Assembly (NCBI GenBank): GCA_018268195.1
Contig: JAFDWZ010000031.1
Span: forward strand, 1 to 36,798
Reading direction: 5' to 3'
Length of the DNA: 36,798 nt
From: Bacteroidota bacterium
GTDB lineage: Bacteria; Bacteroidota; Bacteroidia; AKYH767-A; OLB10
Shown piece after piece: positions 24,563 through 33,534 of this stretch; within the stretch, counting starts at the first letter, position 1; every line of letters begins with the position of its first letter. Below the pieces are notes generated by a model. It was given only the letters and a program-made list of their open reading frames with translations, searched no databases and had not been told where the DNA came from. Both the position numbers and the translations under genes were made by a program.

Positions 24563-26578
24563 ATGGAAAACATCAGCGCAATTCAACAAGATTTTCAGCT
24601 ATACTGCAACAGCTTAACAGCTTACCAACGACTTAAAACTCTCGAAGTAAAAATAGGTGATGTGCCAATGGGCGCCAACCACCCAATTCGTGTGCAAAGC
24701 ATGACCACTACCGATACCATGGATACCATGGCTACCGTAGAGCAGAGTGTGCGCATGATTGAAGCCGGATGTGAATATGTGAGAATTACAGCACCCAGTA
24801 TTAATGAAGCCAAAAATCTTGCTAACATTAAAAAAGAATTACGGGCACGGGGATTACGCACTCCGCTTGTTGCCGATATTCATTTTACGCCTAATGCAGC
24901 CGAAACGGCTGCCCGTATTGTTGAGAAAGTGAGAGTTAATCCCGGGAACTATGCCGACAAAAAGAAATTTGAAAATATTGATTATACCGAAGCAACTTAT
25001 AAGGAAGAAGTAGAGCGTATCCGACAACGGTTTACTCCTCTGGTGAAAATTTGTAAAGAGTATGGCACAGCTATGCGCATAGGTACCAATCATGGTTCGT
25101 TAAGCGACAGAATTATGAGCCGTTATGGCGATACGCCACTGGGAATGGTTGAATCTGCTTTGGAATTTCTGCGTATCTGTATTGACGAAAATTTTCTGAA
25201 CATAGTATTGTCCATGAAAGCCAGCAACCCACAAATCATGGTGCAGGCCTACCGGTTGTTAATAGCAAAAATGCGAGAGGAGTTTTTATCTGAAATTTCC
25301 AAACGTAAAATTGAGGCATTGTTTCCTTTGCACCTTGGTGTAACCGAAGCCGGTGAGGGCGAAGATGGAAGAATAAAATCAGCAATGGGTATTGGGGCAT
25401 TGCTCGAAGATGGTATTGGCGATACCATCAGAGTATCATTAACAGAAGACCCTGAATTTGAAATTCCTGTAGCACGTGCCCTTGTTGACCGTTACAACTT
25501 GAGACCTCAACATGCACCTATCACACCTTTGAATTATTCAACACTTGGTTACACTCCATTTGAGTATAACAGAAGAGATACACATGCAGTAAGAAATATT
25601 GGTGGGCATCAGGTTCCTGTAGTCATTCTTGATTTGTCAGGTTACCAAAAAATTACTCAGGCTTCCTTGTTCTCTGCAGGTTATGCATATTCAGTTCCTA
25701 ACCGAAAATGGACGATAAACGATCAGGCAGCCGATTTTGTTTATAGCGGCTACATGGATACTGATTTTGAATTACCGGGAACTCTTGCTTTGATTATGGA
25801 TTATGCGGCATGGAAAAAATGTAGCGACAAAACAAGAAGATTTCCACTTTTCTCATGGAATGAATTTCAAGAATCATCGGTTAGGTCCGAAGAGTTGAAT
25901 TTTATAAAGGTTAATCTCAAAGATATTTTACGGCATAAAGAGGAGCTTGCAACACAAAAGAATTTGGTATTGATAGCTGATACTTCCAATATACATGCAA
26001 TGCCTGAACTGAGAAGATTGTTCATAGAACTGCTGCATGCCAATATTCATCATCCGGTGATTATTAGCAGAGATTATCCCACCGAAGATATTGATTTTTT
26101 CAGGTTGTATAGCGCTACTGACGGTGGTGCCCTCATGCTCGATGGTATGGGTGACGGACTTATGTTAACTGCGCAAATGGCCAATACGTCAGATGTAAAT
26201 AAAACATCATTCGGGATATTGCAGGCAGCGCGAATGCGTATTTCCAAAACTGAGTACATCAGCTGCCCTTCCTGTGGTCGTACACTTTTTAATCTTCAGG
26301 AAACAACAGCTCGAATCAGAGAGCGCACAAGTCATCTGAAAGGAGTGAAGATAGGAGTGATGGGATGTATTGTAAACGGGCCCGGAGAAATGGCTGATGC
26401 CGATTACGGTTATGTAGGAGCTGGAGCAGGCAAGATTACACTTTACAAAGGTAAAAATGTAGTGCAACGAAACGTTGATGCAGTTGATGCAGTAGATGCA
26501 TTGATTCAACTTATCAAAGATAATGGCGACTGGGTGGACCCTTCACCTGCCCATGAGCATTCTGATAGTCTTACCTAA
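24563..26578 (+). CDS. ispG: 4-hydroxy-3-methylbut-2-enyl diphosphate synthase, long three-domain form
   Basis: 671 residues catalysing the sixth step of the MEP isoprenoid pathway (MEcPP to HMBPP). The N-terminal TIM barrel begins with KIGDVPMGANHPIRVQSMTTTDT split around residues 31-50. A large insertion (about 300-550) between barrel and cluster domain marks the long form found in Bacteroidota, Chlamydiae and plants rather than the ~370-residue E. coli form. The 4Fe-4S ligands are C568 and C571 (CPSCGRT), C602 (VMGCIVNGPGE) and E609. The 3' end overlaps the convergent nnr gene by 36 bp. Confidence 0.96.
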   Translation: MENISAIQQDFQLYCNSLTAYQRLKTLEVKIGDVPMGANHPIRVQSMTTTDTMDTMATVEQSVRMIEAGCEYVRITAPSINEAKNLANIKKELRARGLRTPLVADIHFTPNAAETAARIVEKVRVNPGNYADKKKFENIDYTEATYKEEVERIRQRFTPLVKICKEYGTAMRIGTNHGSLSDRIMSRYGDTPLGMVESALEFLRICIDENFLNIVLSMKASNPQIMVQAYRLLIAKMREEFLSEISKRKIEALFPLHLGVTEAGEGEDGRIKSAMGIGALLEDGIGDTIRVSLTEDPEFEIPVARALVDRYNLRPQHAPITPLNYSTLGYTPFEYNRRDTHAVRNIGGHQVPVVILDLSGYQKITQASLFSAGYAYSVPNRKWTINDQAADFVYSGYMDTDFELPGTLALIMDYAAWKKCSDKTRRFPLFSWNEFQESSVRSEELNFIKVNLKDILRHKEELATQKNLVLIADTSNIHAMPELRRLFIELLHANIHHPVIISRDYPTEDIDFFRLYSATDGGALMLDGMGDGLMLTAQMANTSDVNKTSFGILQAARMRISKTEYISCPSCGRTLFNLQETTARIRERTSHLKGVKIGVMGCIVNGPGEMADADYGYVGAGAGKITLYKGKNVVQRNVDAVDAVDALIQLIKDNGDWVDPSPAHEHSDSLT

Positions 26579-28048
26579 ATAATCAGTAAGTTCAGTTGCG
26601 GTGAGGCTATAATCGCTTTGTTGTTCTACAGCGAGGTCTGCCGCCATACCATGTATATATACTCCGGTAATTGCGGCATCTGTTGCGTTGTAGCCTTGTG
26701 CACGTAAAGCTGTAATGACTCCTGTAAGCACATCACCGCTGCCACCTTTGGCAAGTCCCGGATTTCCGGTTGTATTATAATAGCATTTTCCATCAGCAGT
26801 GCTAATAGAAGTATAGGCACCTTTAAGTATAATCACCACTTTATATTTTACTGAGGCTTCTAATTGTCTGTCATTTCGTTCAAAGTCGTTTTTACTTTTT
26901 CCGAAAATGCGTTCAAATTCTTTAAGGTGAGGTGTAAGAATGGTGTCTTCTGGAATTTGCTTCAGTAATTTTTTATTTTGGCTGATACAATTCAAAGCAT
27001 CAGCGTCCAAAATGAGCGGGCATGGAGCTTGTTTTAAAAGAGTTGCTATTGCATCCGCTGTTTGTAGGTGGGTTCCTAATCCCGGACCTGCTCCTATAGC
27101 AGTGTAACCTGACATATCTGGCAGGGTAGAGATATGATTGGGTTCATTATCACAAATGCACATTGCCTCCGGGACTGCAGTTTGCAAAATGTTTAGCAAC
27201 GTATCAGGAATATACGCAGTTGTTAGTCCTGCACCTGCTCTTATACAACCTTTGGCAGCCAGCACGGAAGCTCCTGCCTTCCCTTTGCTACCGATAAGCA
27301 GAAGAGCACGACCATAGGTTCCTTTATGTGAGAATTTTTTTCGAGGTAATAGAATATTGCTGATATCATTTTTTTCTGCCAAGAAGAATTTAGATGGCAG
27401 ACTATTCATATAATTTTTGTCAAGGCCTATATCCAGAACTTTTACCCGGCCTGTGCGCGATTCGTTTTCGGAAAACAACATGCAGCGTTTCACCTGCTGA
27501 AATGTGAGCGTGTAATCTGCTTTTACTGTAACAACAGACGATGGAGTATGTTCATCAGCAAATAATCCTGACGGTATATCAACAGAAACCACCTTGCAAT
27601 TACTTTTATTGATATTTGCTGCAACAGCAGCGGGAATTCCGTCTAAAGGTTTGTTCAAGCCAATACCGAACATTGCATCAATCACCAAAGCTGCAGGTTT
27701 TATGACAGGTATTTCTTTTTCTGTTTTAATGAATTTGATTTTGACTTTAAGCCTTTTTAGCCGTTGAAAATTTATTTTACAATCGGCACTCATTGCATCT
27801 TCTTTGCCGCAGATAAAGACATGCACCACTGTTGCCTTATGCAGCATTCTTGCAATTGCAAGTCCGTCACCTCCATTATTTCCGGTGCCTGCAAAAACAT
27901 AAACCTGCTGATCTTTTTCTAGTAAATCTTTTATTTCGTGAAAACATTTTTCGGCAGCACGTTCCATCAGATTAACAGATTTAACAGGCTCATTGGCGAT
28001 GGTGTAGGAGTCAGCCATCCTGATTTGTTGTGCCGTTAACAGTTTCAA
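26543..28048 (-). CDS. nnr: Bifunctional NAD(P)H-hydrate epimerase / ADP-dependent NAD(P)HX dehydratase
   Basis: 501 residues. The enzyme repairs hydrated NADH and NADPH: the N-terminal YjeF_N half (about 1-210) epimerises NAD(P)HX, and the C-terminal ribokinase-like half (about 225-500) dehydrates it. Visible motifs are FAGTGNNGGDGLAIARML (53-70), DAMFGIGLNKPLDG and VDIPSGL in the epimerase half, then GADALNCIS-like LDADALNC, TPHLKEFERIFG and GGSGDVLTG (435-443, D439) in the dehydratase half. It is convergent with ispG and shares 36 bp with it. Upstream lies VOC, 55 bp away on the same strand. Confidence 0.95.
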   Translation of the reverse strand: MKLLTAQQIRMADSYTIANEPVKSVNLMERAAEKCFHEIKDLLEKDQQVYVFAGTGNNGGDGLAIARMLHKATVVHVFICGKEDAMSADCKINFQRLKRLKVKIKFIKTEKEIPVIKPAALVIDAMFGIGLNKPLDGIPAAVAANINKSNCKVVSVDIPSGLFADEHTPSSVVTVKADYTLTFQQVKRCMLFSENESRTGRVKVLDIGLDKNYMNSLPSKFFLAEKNDISNILLPRKKFSHKGTYGRALLLIGSKGKAGASVLAAKGCIRAGAGLTTAYIPDTLLNILQTAVPEAMCICDNEPNHISTLPDMSGYTAIGAGPGLGTHLQTADAIATLLKQAPCPLILDADALNCISQNKKLLKQIPEDTILTPHLKEFERIFGKSKNDFERNDRQLEASVKYKVVIILKGAYTSISTADGKCYYNTTGNPGLAKGGSGDVLTGVITALRAQGYNATDAAITGVYIHGMAADLAVEQQSDYSLTATELTDYLGKTIRMLMGR

Positions 28049-28103
28049 TATTGTTAAATTATTTAAACCACGAAATTAATCAATAAGGTAAATCATGAGG
28101 ATG

Positions 28104-28538
28104 TTATCCTCCATTCCTTTTGTCAAAATCTACCATCCATTCTATGCCGTATTTATCTCTGAACATTCCAAAATACGAACCCCAAGGGCTTTCTTCTATC
28201 GGCATTTCAATTTCACCTCCGGCAGAAAGTCCGTGAAAAAGTTTGTCAGCTTCTTCTTTACTTTCGGCACTTATTGAAATTTTGCTTCTGTTTTCTCTTT
28301 CATTATGTCGGCCCATAAATTCAGGAGTATCACTTGCCATGAGCATACTGCTTTTACCTATAGGTAAAGATATATGCATTATCTTATTGGCTTCACTTTC
28401 TGAAATGGGCTGCCCCGGAATGGATAAATCTTTAAACCTTGCTACGGTCTGAAATTCTCCTCCAAAAACTGATTTGTAAAAATTAAATGCTTCTTCGGCA
28501 TTGCCGTTGAAGTGAATGTAAGGATTGATACTTGCCAT
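28104..28538 (-). CDS. VOC-superfamily protein (PhnB/3-demethylubiquinone methyltransferase-like)
   Basis: 144 residues. The start ASINPYIHFNGNAEEAFNFYKSVFGGEF, broken as two halves here (NPYIHFNGNAEEAFNFYK, then VFGGEF), and the end SPWGSYFGMFRDKYGIEWM define the PhnB-like branch of the vicinal oxygen chelate fold. These small dimeric proteins bind metal or small ligands and are often annotated glyoxalase/bleomycin resistance-like. No specific reaction can be assigned. It lies 55 bp upstream of nnr on the same strand and 141 bp downstream of the GNAT gene. Confidence 0.85.
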   Translation of the reverse strand: MASINPYIHFNGNAEEAFNFYKSVFGGEFQTVARFKDLSIPGQPISESEANKIMHISLPIGKSSMLMASDTPEFMGRHNERENRSKISISAESKEEADKLFHGLSAGGEIEMPIEESPWGSYFGMFRDKYGIEWMVDFDKRNGG

Positions 28539-28624
28539 AATACTTTGTTGTTAGAATTGTCCATTCAAAGATAGTAAACAAGAAATTTATATTTTCAATC
28601 GAATATTTATTGTTTAAATATTCC

Positions 28625-28669
28625 TTGAGTTAATTCATAAACTCAACAGAAAACGAATTATTAACTCAA
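28625..28669. repeat. Inverted repeats capable of two alternative hairpins
   Basis: TTGAGTTAA at 28625-28633 has its exact inverse TTAACTCAA at 28661-28669, and a shorter inverse AACTCAA at 28640-28646. The two right arms compete for one left arm. It lies between the GNAT and VOC genes, both on the minus strand, and has no T-run on either side. Confidence 0.4.
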
Positions 28670-28679
28670 TTGAAAATTG

Positions 28680-29129
28680 TTATAATATTTTTTCAAAGCA
28701 AATGCTGTTTTGAACGTTAGTGTATGGTCCGAAATTTGGAATTTGCACAAATCCGTTTTTATAATACAACCTAAGTGCTTCAGGCATTTTGTCTCCTGTT
28801 TCTAATATGCATTTACGATATCCACATTCTTTCGACCAAGTCTCCAATTCCTTAAGTATCATTGAAGCAATTCCTTGTCTCCGTAATTTTTCAGGTACAA
28901 ACATTCGCTTAATTTCCATTGTAGATGAGTCATACTCTTTTATTGCCCCACATCCAACTGCCGCATCATTTATAAAAGCTACTATAGCATGTTTAATTTT
29001 ATCAACCTTATTAAACTGTGCATAAAAATCATTGGTTATTCCATTTCGTATTGCCAAATCTTTGTCAAGTTTACTAACCAGGCTAAGAAAATCCTTGTCA
29101 GTCGAATCAGTTCTTTTGATGGTTATCAT
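28680..29129 (-). CDS. GNAT-family N-acetyltransferase
   Basis: 149 residues. The acetyl-CoA pyrophosphate loop is R83-R-Q-G-I-A in VPEKLRRQGIASMILKELE, preceded by beta4 CGAIKEYDSSTMEIKRMFV and followed by beta5 CILETGDKMPEALRLYYKNGF. These enzymes move an acetyl group from acetyl-CoA to an amine; the acceptor is unknown. The ATG at 29129 is the first in frame. It stands alone, with 299 bp to gcvT on the other strand; that gap holds the gcvT promoter box and an imperfect hairpin but no RNA gene I can recognise. Confidence 0.9.
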   Translation of the reverse strand: MITIKRTDSTDKDFLSLVSKLDKDLAIRNGITNDFYAQFNKVDKIKHAIVAFINDAAVGCGAIKEYDSSTMEIKRMFVPEKLRRQGIASMILKELETWSKECGYRKCILETGDKMPEALRLYYKNGFVQIPNFGPYTNVQNSICFEKIL

Positions 29130-29398
29130 TTCCTTTATTCTGTATGTTGAGGAGTTACTATTTTCTTTAAATGTTTTTTAACTCATCAGGTTAAGATATG
29201 TAATGTTATTATTCCGGATGGGTGATTTTTAATGATGAATGAATATTACTCAAAATTAATAAAACAATAAAAAGTTAGGATTAGGTAAAAAATCTTTTCG
29301 CAGGAGCGGAGTGATTGCTGTACTAATCGTTCTCAAGCCCGATTATAGAAGTCGTTTTCATTTTATATCGGCTTTGTGTAATCTTCCAAATATATCTT

Positions 29399-29406
29399 AG
29401 CTTTGC
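29399..29406 (+). promoter_or_regulatory. Putative -7 promoter box of gcvT-comB
   Basis: TAGCTTTG matches TAnnTTTG. A TTTG lies at 29373-29376, 22 bp upstream, slightly far for a -33 box. The leader to the ATG at 29429 would be about 18 bases. There is no glycine riboswitch here. Confidence 0.45.
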
Positions 29407-29428
29407 CGCGCAATTTTTTACATTAAAA

Positions 29429-30529
29429 ATGGATCAATCTACGACTTTGAAAAATACCGCTCTAACAGAAGTTCATCAGCAACTTGGAGCTAAAATGGTA
29501 CCATTTGCAGGTTACCTGATGCCTGTTCAATACACCGGTATTAATGCCGAACATGAAACCGTACGCAATGGCGTTGGCATGTTTGACGTTTCGCACATGG
29601 GCGAGTTTATCGTTAAAGGCGAACATGCATTAAATCTGTTGCAAAAAGTTACCAGCAATGATGTGTCTAAACTTTCACCCGGAAAAGCACAATACAGTTA
29701 TCTGCCCAATGAGCAGGGAGGAATTGTTGACGACCTCATTGTCTATTGCCTTGCAGAGCAAACCTATATGCTGGTGGTGAATGCTTCCAATATTGATAAA
29801 GACTGGAACTGGATTCAAAAGCACAATAATTTTGGTGCCACAATGCAGAATTTGTCAGATCAGATGTCATTACTTGCTATTCAAGGGCCACAAGCTTTGA
29901 ACACGCTTCAAAAACTTACCAAGGTAAACCTTACCGAGATTCCCTATTACAATTTTGTAAAATCAGAATTTGACGGATGTGCAGATGTAATTATTTCCAA
30001 TACAGGTTATACAGGAGCAGGAGGGTTTGAAATTTATTTCGATAATAAATATGCCACAAAAATTTGGAACGATATTTTAAAGGCCGGAGAAGAGTTTGGA
30101 ATAAAACCGATTGGGCTTGGTGCTCGTGACACCCTTCGACTTGAAATGGGTTTCTGCCTCTATGGCAATGATATTGACGACACTACTTCACCACTAGAAG
30201 CCGGACTTGGGTGGATTACAAAATTCACTAAAGAGTTTGTCAACTCAGCAGCACTCAAAGAGCAGAAGGAAAAAGGGATTGAACGAAAACTGTCAGGTTT
30301 TGAAATGATTGACCGAGGCATACCCCGCAAGGATTATGAGATATGTACAGCGCAGGGCAATGTCATAGGCAGAGTAACCTCCGGCACACAATCGCCAACT
30401 CTCGGTAAAGCTATAGGCCTAGGATATGTTACAAAAGAATTTAGTGCCGAAGGTGCTGAAGTTTATATACGAATCAGAGAAAAATTACTGAAAGCATCCA
30501 TCGTAAAACTGCCGTTTCTTAAAAAGTAA
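29429..30529 (+). CDS. gcvT: Glycine cleavage system T protein (aminomethyltransferase)
   Basis: 366 residues. GcvT takes the aminomethyl group from lipoylated GcvH and passes methylene to tetrahydrofolate, releasing ammonia. The N-terminus [23 protein letters not shown], seen here as [19 protein letters not shown], and [30 protein letters not shown] and [12 protein letters not shown] are strongly conserved in Gcv[15 protein letters not shown] follows. Length and motifs favour GcvT over YgfZ or dimethylglycine dehydrogenase. comB begins two bases after the stop, so they are cotranscribed. gcvH and gcvP are not in the window. Confidence 0.96.
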   Translation: MDQSTTLKNTALTEVHQQLGAKMVPFAGYLMPVQYTGINAEHETVRNGVGMFDVSHMGEFIVKGEHALNLLQKVTSNDVSKLSPGKAQYSYLPNEQGGIVDDLIVYCLAEQTYMLVVNASNIDKDWNWIQKHNNFGATMQNLSDQMSLLAIQGPQALNTLQKLTKVNLTEIPYYNFVKSEFDGCADVIISNTGYTGAGGFEIYFDNKYATKIWNDILKAGEEFGIKPIGLGARDTLRLEMGFCLYGNDIDDTTSPLEAGLGWITKFTKEFVNSAALKEQKEKGIERKLSGFEMIDRGIPRKDYEICTAQGNVIGRVTSGTQSPTLGKAIGLGYVTKEFSAEGAEVYIRIREKLLKASIVKLPFLKK

Positions 30530-30531
30530 TT

Positions 30532-31263
30532 ATGGCAACTGCTAAACCTGTGGTCGAGGTATGTCTCACACCGGCTTTGTTTTATCAGTATGATGTATCG
30601 CAAAGCATTGTAGTAGTTATTGATATTCTCAGAGCCACCAGCAGCATTTGTGTGGCATTTCAATATGGAGCACATTCCATTGTGCCTGTAACCACCACTG
30701 AGGAAAGTCTTGCTTATCGTGAGAAAGGATTTCTTGTTGGTGCCGAACGGCAAGGTTCTATGGTCGAAGGTTTCGACTTTGGTAATTCTCCATTCAGTTA
30801 TATGGATGATAAAATTCGTGGGCGAGATATTGCACTTACTACAACCAATGGTACTCGAGCAATGCATCTTGCACGCAGTGCAGCCATGGTGGTAGCAGGC
30901 TCTTTCCTCAATCTTCAGACCCTTGCTGATTGGCTTATTAAGCAAAATCAGAATGTGCTATGCCTCTGCGCAGGATGGAAGGATACTTTCAATCTCGAGG
31001 ATGCAATTTTTGCAGGAGCACTTGCCGAAAAATTACTGCCACATTTTGAGCTTACTCCACATCGCGATTCTGCTCTTGCTGCTATGAGACTTTATAACAT
31101 AGCCCGCAATGATATGTATGAATTTCTTGCCCAGTCATCACATCGTACCCGTTTGGAAAGATTAAAGGTGGATGAAGACGTAATTTACTGCCTCACACCT
31201 GATCAGACGCAGGTGGTTCCCGTTTTAAGAAACGGAGTACTATATAATCATAGGGATTTGTAA
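30532..31263 (+). CDS. comB: 2-phosphosulfolactate phosphatase family protein
   Basis: 243 residues, the family length. ComB was defined in methanogens, where it dephosphorylates 2-phosphosulfolactate to sulfolactate in coenzyme M biosynthesis. Family segments are visible: VVVIDILRATSSI, LVGAERQG, GFDFGNSPF, ALTTTNGTRA and LCAGWKDTFNLEDAIFAGAL. Bacteroidota do not make coenzyme M, so the real role here is open; supply of sulfolactate toward cysteate and sulfonolipids is one possibility, offered as inference. It is two bases behind gcvT, which suggests joint expression. No comA-like gene is in the window. Confidence 0.9.
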   Translation: MATAKPVVEVCLTPALFYQYDVSQSIVVVIDILRATSSICVAFQYGAHSIVPVTTTEESLAYREKGFLVGAERQGSMVEGFDFGNSPFSYMDDKIRGRDIALTTTNGTRAMHLARSAAMVVAGSFLNLQTLADWLIKQNQNVLCLCAGWKDTFNLEDAIFAGALAEKLLPHFELTPHRDSALAAMRLYNIARNDMYEFLAQSSHRTRLERLKVDEDVIYCLTPDQTQVVPVLRNGVLYNHRDL

Positions 31264-31362
31264 CTCTCCTGTAATGTGAAAGTATGCTGAAGCAGACTTT
31301 TGTCAGTTGACATCTATTTTAAAAAGTCTATTTTAGCGCAAAATAAAAATATAAGAATTGAT

Positions 31363-31731
31363 ATGAAAAAATTAATTGCCGCAATAGCAGTATTCAGTTT
31401 TATTGCTATTCAAACGACAACCGCTCAGGAAGCTAAACCTGCTTCTGAAACCCAATCAGCAACTACTATATCTGCTGCTCCTGCAGCCGATAATAATGCT
31501 GCAATGAAATCAGATAAGCATGATGGAAAATGCGACATGAGCAAGAAGGAATGTAAAAAGGAATGCAAAAAACATGGTAAAGCCATGAAAGGTAAAGATT
31601 GCTGTGCAGGAAAGGCAGAAGCATCATCAGCTAAACCACATTGTGCCGAAATGGAAAAATCAGAAGGTAAAAAAGGCGGATGCTGTGCAAATAAAAAGGC
31701 GGAAGCTAAGCCCGAAGATTCCAGCAAATAA
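31363..31731 (+). CDS. Small secreted Cys- and Lys-rich protein, function unknown
   Basis: 122 residues. I chose the ATG at 31363 because it gives a clean signal peptide (MKKLIAAIAVFSFIAIQTTTAQ, split here as IAVFSFIAIQTTTA before QE); the longer frame from 31300 only adds a non-conserved lead. The mature protein has an Ala/Thr/Ser-rich spacer (about 22-48), then a Lys-rich tail with eight cysteines: C57, C64, C68, the pair C80-C81, C94 and the pair C107-C108, plus three histidines. No catalytic domain is recognisable. The pattern suggests metal or redox chemistry, but that is inference. It stands as a single gene, followed by a strong terminator. Confidence 0.75.
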   Translation: MKKLIAAIAVFSFIAIQTTTAQEAKPASETQSATTISAAPAADNNAAMKSDKHDGKCDMSKKECKKECKKHGKAMKGKDCCAGKAEASSAKPHCAEMEKSEGKKGGCCANKKAEAKPEDSSK

Positions 31732-31800
31732 TTTTTTTTGAATTCTTACTGACGGCTTAGATTTTTATTAAAATCTGCGCTGAATGATTTAACTGAGTTA

Positions 31801-31832
31801 AAAACCGCTTCCACTTCAGGAGGCGGTTTTTT
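31801..31832. terminator. Strong, probably bidirectional terminator
   Basis: AAAACCGCTTCC (31801-31812) and GGAGGCGGTTTT (31819-31830) form a 12-bp stem with one G-U pair and a six-base loop. T residues follow on the plus strand to 31832, and an A-run precedes it (T-run on the minus strand). It serves the Cys-rich gene and probably the convergent amidohydrolase gene. Confidence 0.82.
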
Positions 31833-31890
31833 CATTAACTTTAAATTATTCTCTCGTGGAATTTGAATTGTTGCAGCAGCCGAAGCTTTA

Positions 31891-33534
31891 TCAGTCTTTT
31901 ATGTCAAAAACTTTGGTGCCGTTGATGTAGGTTTCTTGTACCTTGATAGCATAAAGGCTATTTTCCGGTGCCGTCATCAGGTCCGAATTTAGTATCACAA
32001 AATCCGCATCCTTGCCCGCTTCCAACGAACCTTTTTCCTTTTCCTCAAACATTCCAAATGCCGCCCAACGTGTCATGGCAAGCAATGCTTCTTTTTTGGT
32101 TATAGCATTATTCATTTCAAAACCTCCTTCCGGAAACCCTTTCTGATCTTTACGAACTACAGCAGCATAAAAGCCGTAAATCGGGTTGATGTTTTCCACA
32201 GGAAAGTCGCTGCCGTTAACTAACAAACCTGCAGTTTTCAGCAAATCATTATAAGCATAAGCATCTTTTATGCGAGCAGAGCCTAGTCTGTTTTCAGCCC
32301 AATACATATCACTTGTGGCATGGGTGGGTTGCACACTTGGAATAATACTGAAATCACCAAATAAATGCTGGTCGTTGTGGTTCACCACCTGGCAATGTTC
32401 AATTCTCCATCTTCTGTCGTTTTTGGTTTGGAGTAATCCTGCATAAATATTCAGCATAAGACGGTTTGCAGAGTCGCCAATGCAATGTGTGCACAGTTGG
32501 AATCCATGGTCATAGGCAGCTTTTGCTCTTGCTTCAATTTCTTTGATAGAGGTAAGCAAAAAACCATAACGCCCCGGACTGTCGGAGTAAGGTTGCAAGA
32601 GGCATGCACCACGTGAGCCAAGTGCGCCATCGGCATAAAGTTTAAAACCTCGCACATGCAATCGGTCAGTCTTATAAATACCTTTTGCAAACCAATAATC
32701 CATACTCTCAGGGGTGAGTTCTGCCAGGGCATAAATTTTCATCTTCAGCAAACCCGCTTTTTGCAATGAGTCTATGAATTCAATTTCTGAAACTTTTAAA
32801 CCTGCATCCATAACCGATGTAAGTCCTACTGCGAAACAATTTTGTTGTCCTTTAAGAAGCCCATTCTTTTTTATCTCAGGTGTAAACCCGGGTATAATTT
32901 TTTTTACCAGATCCACAGCATTATCTATAAGTATGCCGGTGGGTTTTGCATTGGATATAACCACTTCACCTCCGTCTATTTTTGTTTGTGCGGTGATGCC
33001 TGCTAGGTCAAGAGCTTTCTGATTTACCAATGCCGCATGACCGTCAATTCGGAGTAAGAAAACAGGTTTGTCGGGGAACAAACTGTCTAGTTTTGATTTG
33101 TCAGGAAACTCCTTTACCTGCCAGTCATTCTGATCCCAACCTCTGCCCAGCAACCAGTGAAAATGGTTGTTTTTTTCGTACTCAACCACCTTGTCAATTA
33201 CATCCTTAAAGGAAGAAGTGCCAAATAAAGCACACTTAGGAAGGTCGGTGCCGTAACCATAGAAATGACAGTGTCCATCAATAAAACCGGGATATACAAA
33301 TTGCCTTTTAAGGTCGGTCTGTTTTTTGTATTCATACATGTTGCGTAATTCATCACCACCTGTAGCTATAACTTTACCATCTTTAATTGCCATGGCAGTG
33401 CATGTGCTGAAGGCGCTGTCGGCTATGTATATGGTTCCGTTAAATAATAATAGGTCGGCAACCGGTTTTTTGGTACACGCCAATAGGGTAAGCATCAGTA
33501 TTGCACCTATAGCCTTATTTATAAGTTTGCTCAT
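31891..33534 (-). CDS. Lipoprotein amidohydrolase of the YtcJ-like family
   Basis: 547 residues. An N-terminal lipoprotein signal ends in LTLLAC with C20 as the lipidation site. The amidohydrolase_3 domain follows: FNGTIYIADSAF, the metal-binding GFIDGHCHFYG (H88 and H90), CTHCIGDSANRL, RRWRIEHCQVV, QPTHATSDMYWAENRLG, and GSDFPVENINPIYGFYAAV. YtcJ-like enzymes are metal-dependent hydrolases of C-N bonds with few known substrates. The lipoprotein signal puts this one in the periplasm or outer membrane, unlike cytosolic members. It is a single gene on the minus strand, divergent from the H1-like gene. Confidence 0.92.
   Translation of the reverse strand: MSKLINKAIGAILMLTLLACTKKPVADLLLFNGTIYIADSAFSTCTAMAIKDGKVIATGGDELRNMYEYKKQTDLKRQFVYPGFIDGHCHFYGYGTDLPKCALFGTSSFKDVIDKVVEYEKNNHFHWLLGRGWDQNDWQVKEFPDKSKLDSLFPDKPVFLLRIDGHAALVNQKALDLAGITAQTKIDGGEVVISNAKPTGILIDNAVDLVKKIIPGFTPEIKKNGLLKGQQNCFAVGLTSVMDAGLKVSEIEFIDSLQKAGLLKMKIYALAELTPESMDYWFAKGIYKTDRLHVRGFKLYADGALGSRGACLLQPYSDSPGRYGFLLTSIKEIEARAKAAYDHGFQLCTHCIGDSANRLMLNIYAGLLQTKNDRRWRIEHCQVVNHNDQHLFGDFSIIPSVQPTHATSDMYWAENRLGSARIKDAYAYNDLLKTAGLLVNGSDFPVENINPIYGFYAAVVRKDQKGFPEGGFEMNNAITKKEALLAMTRWAAFGMFEEKEKGSLEAGKDADFVILNSDLMTAPENSLYAIKVQETYINGTKVFDIKD

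Noticed and set aside
29130-29428. Glycine riboswitch upstream of gcvT
   Set aside because: The conserved glycine riboswitch core elements are not visible and the likely leader is only about 18 bases.
30463-30945. 160-residue minus-strand ORF
   Set aside because: It is opposite the gcvT end and comB start, both strongly supported; its translation has no recognisable domain.
31425-31727. Minus-strand ORF opposite the Cys-rich gene
   Set aside because: It lacks family resemblance and a start context; the plus strand has a signal peptide, good start and terminator.
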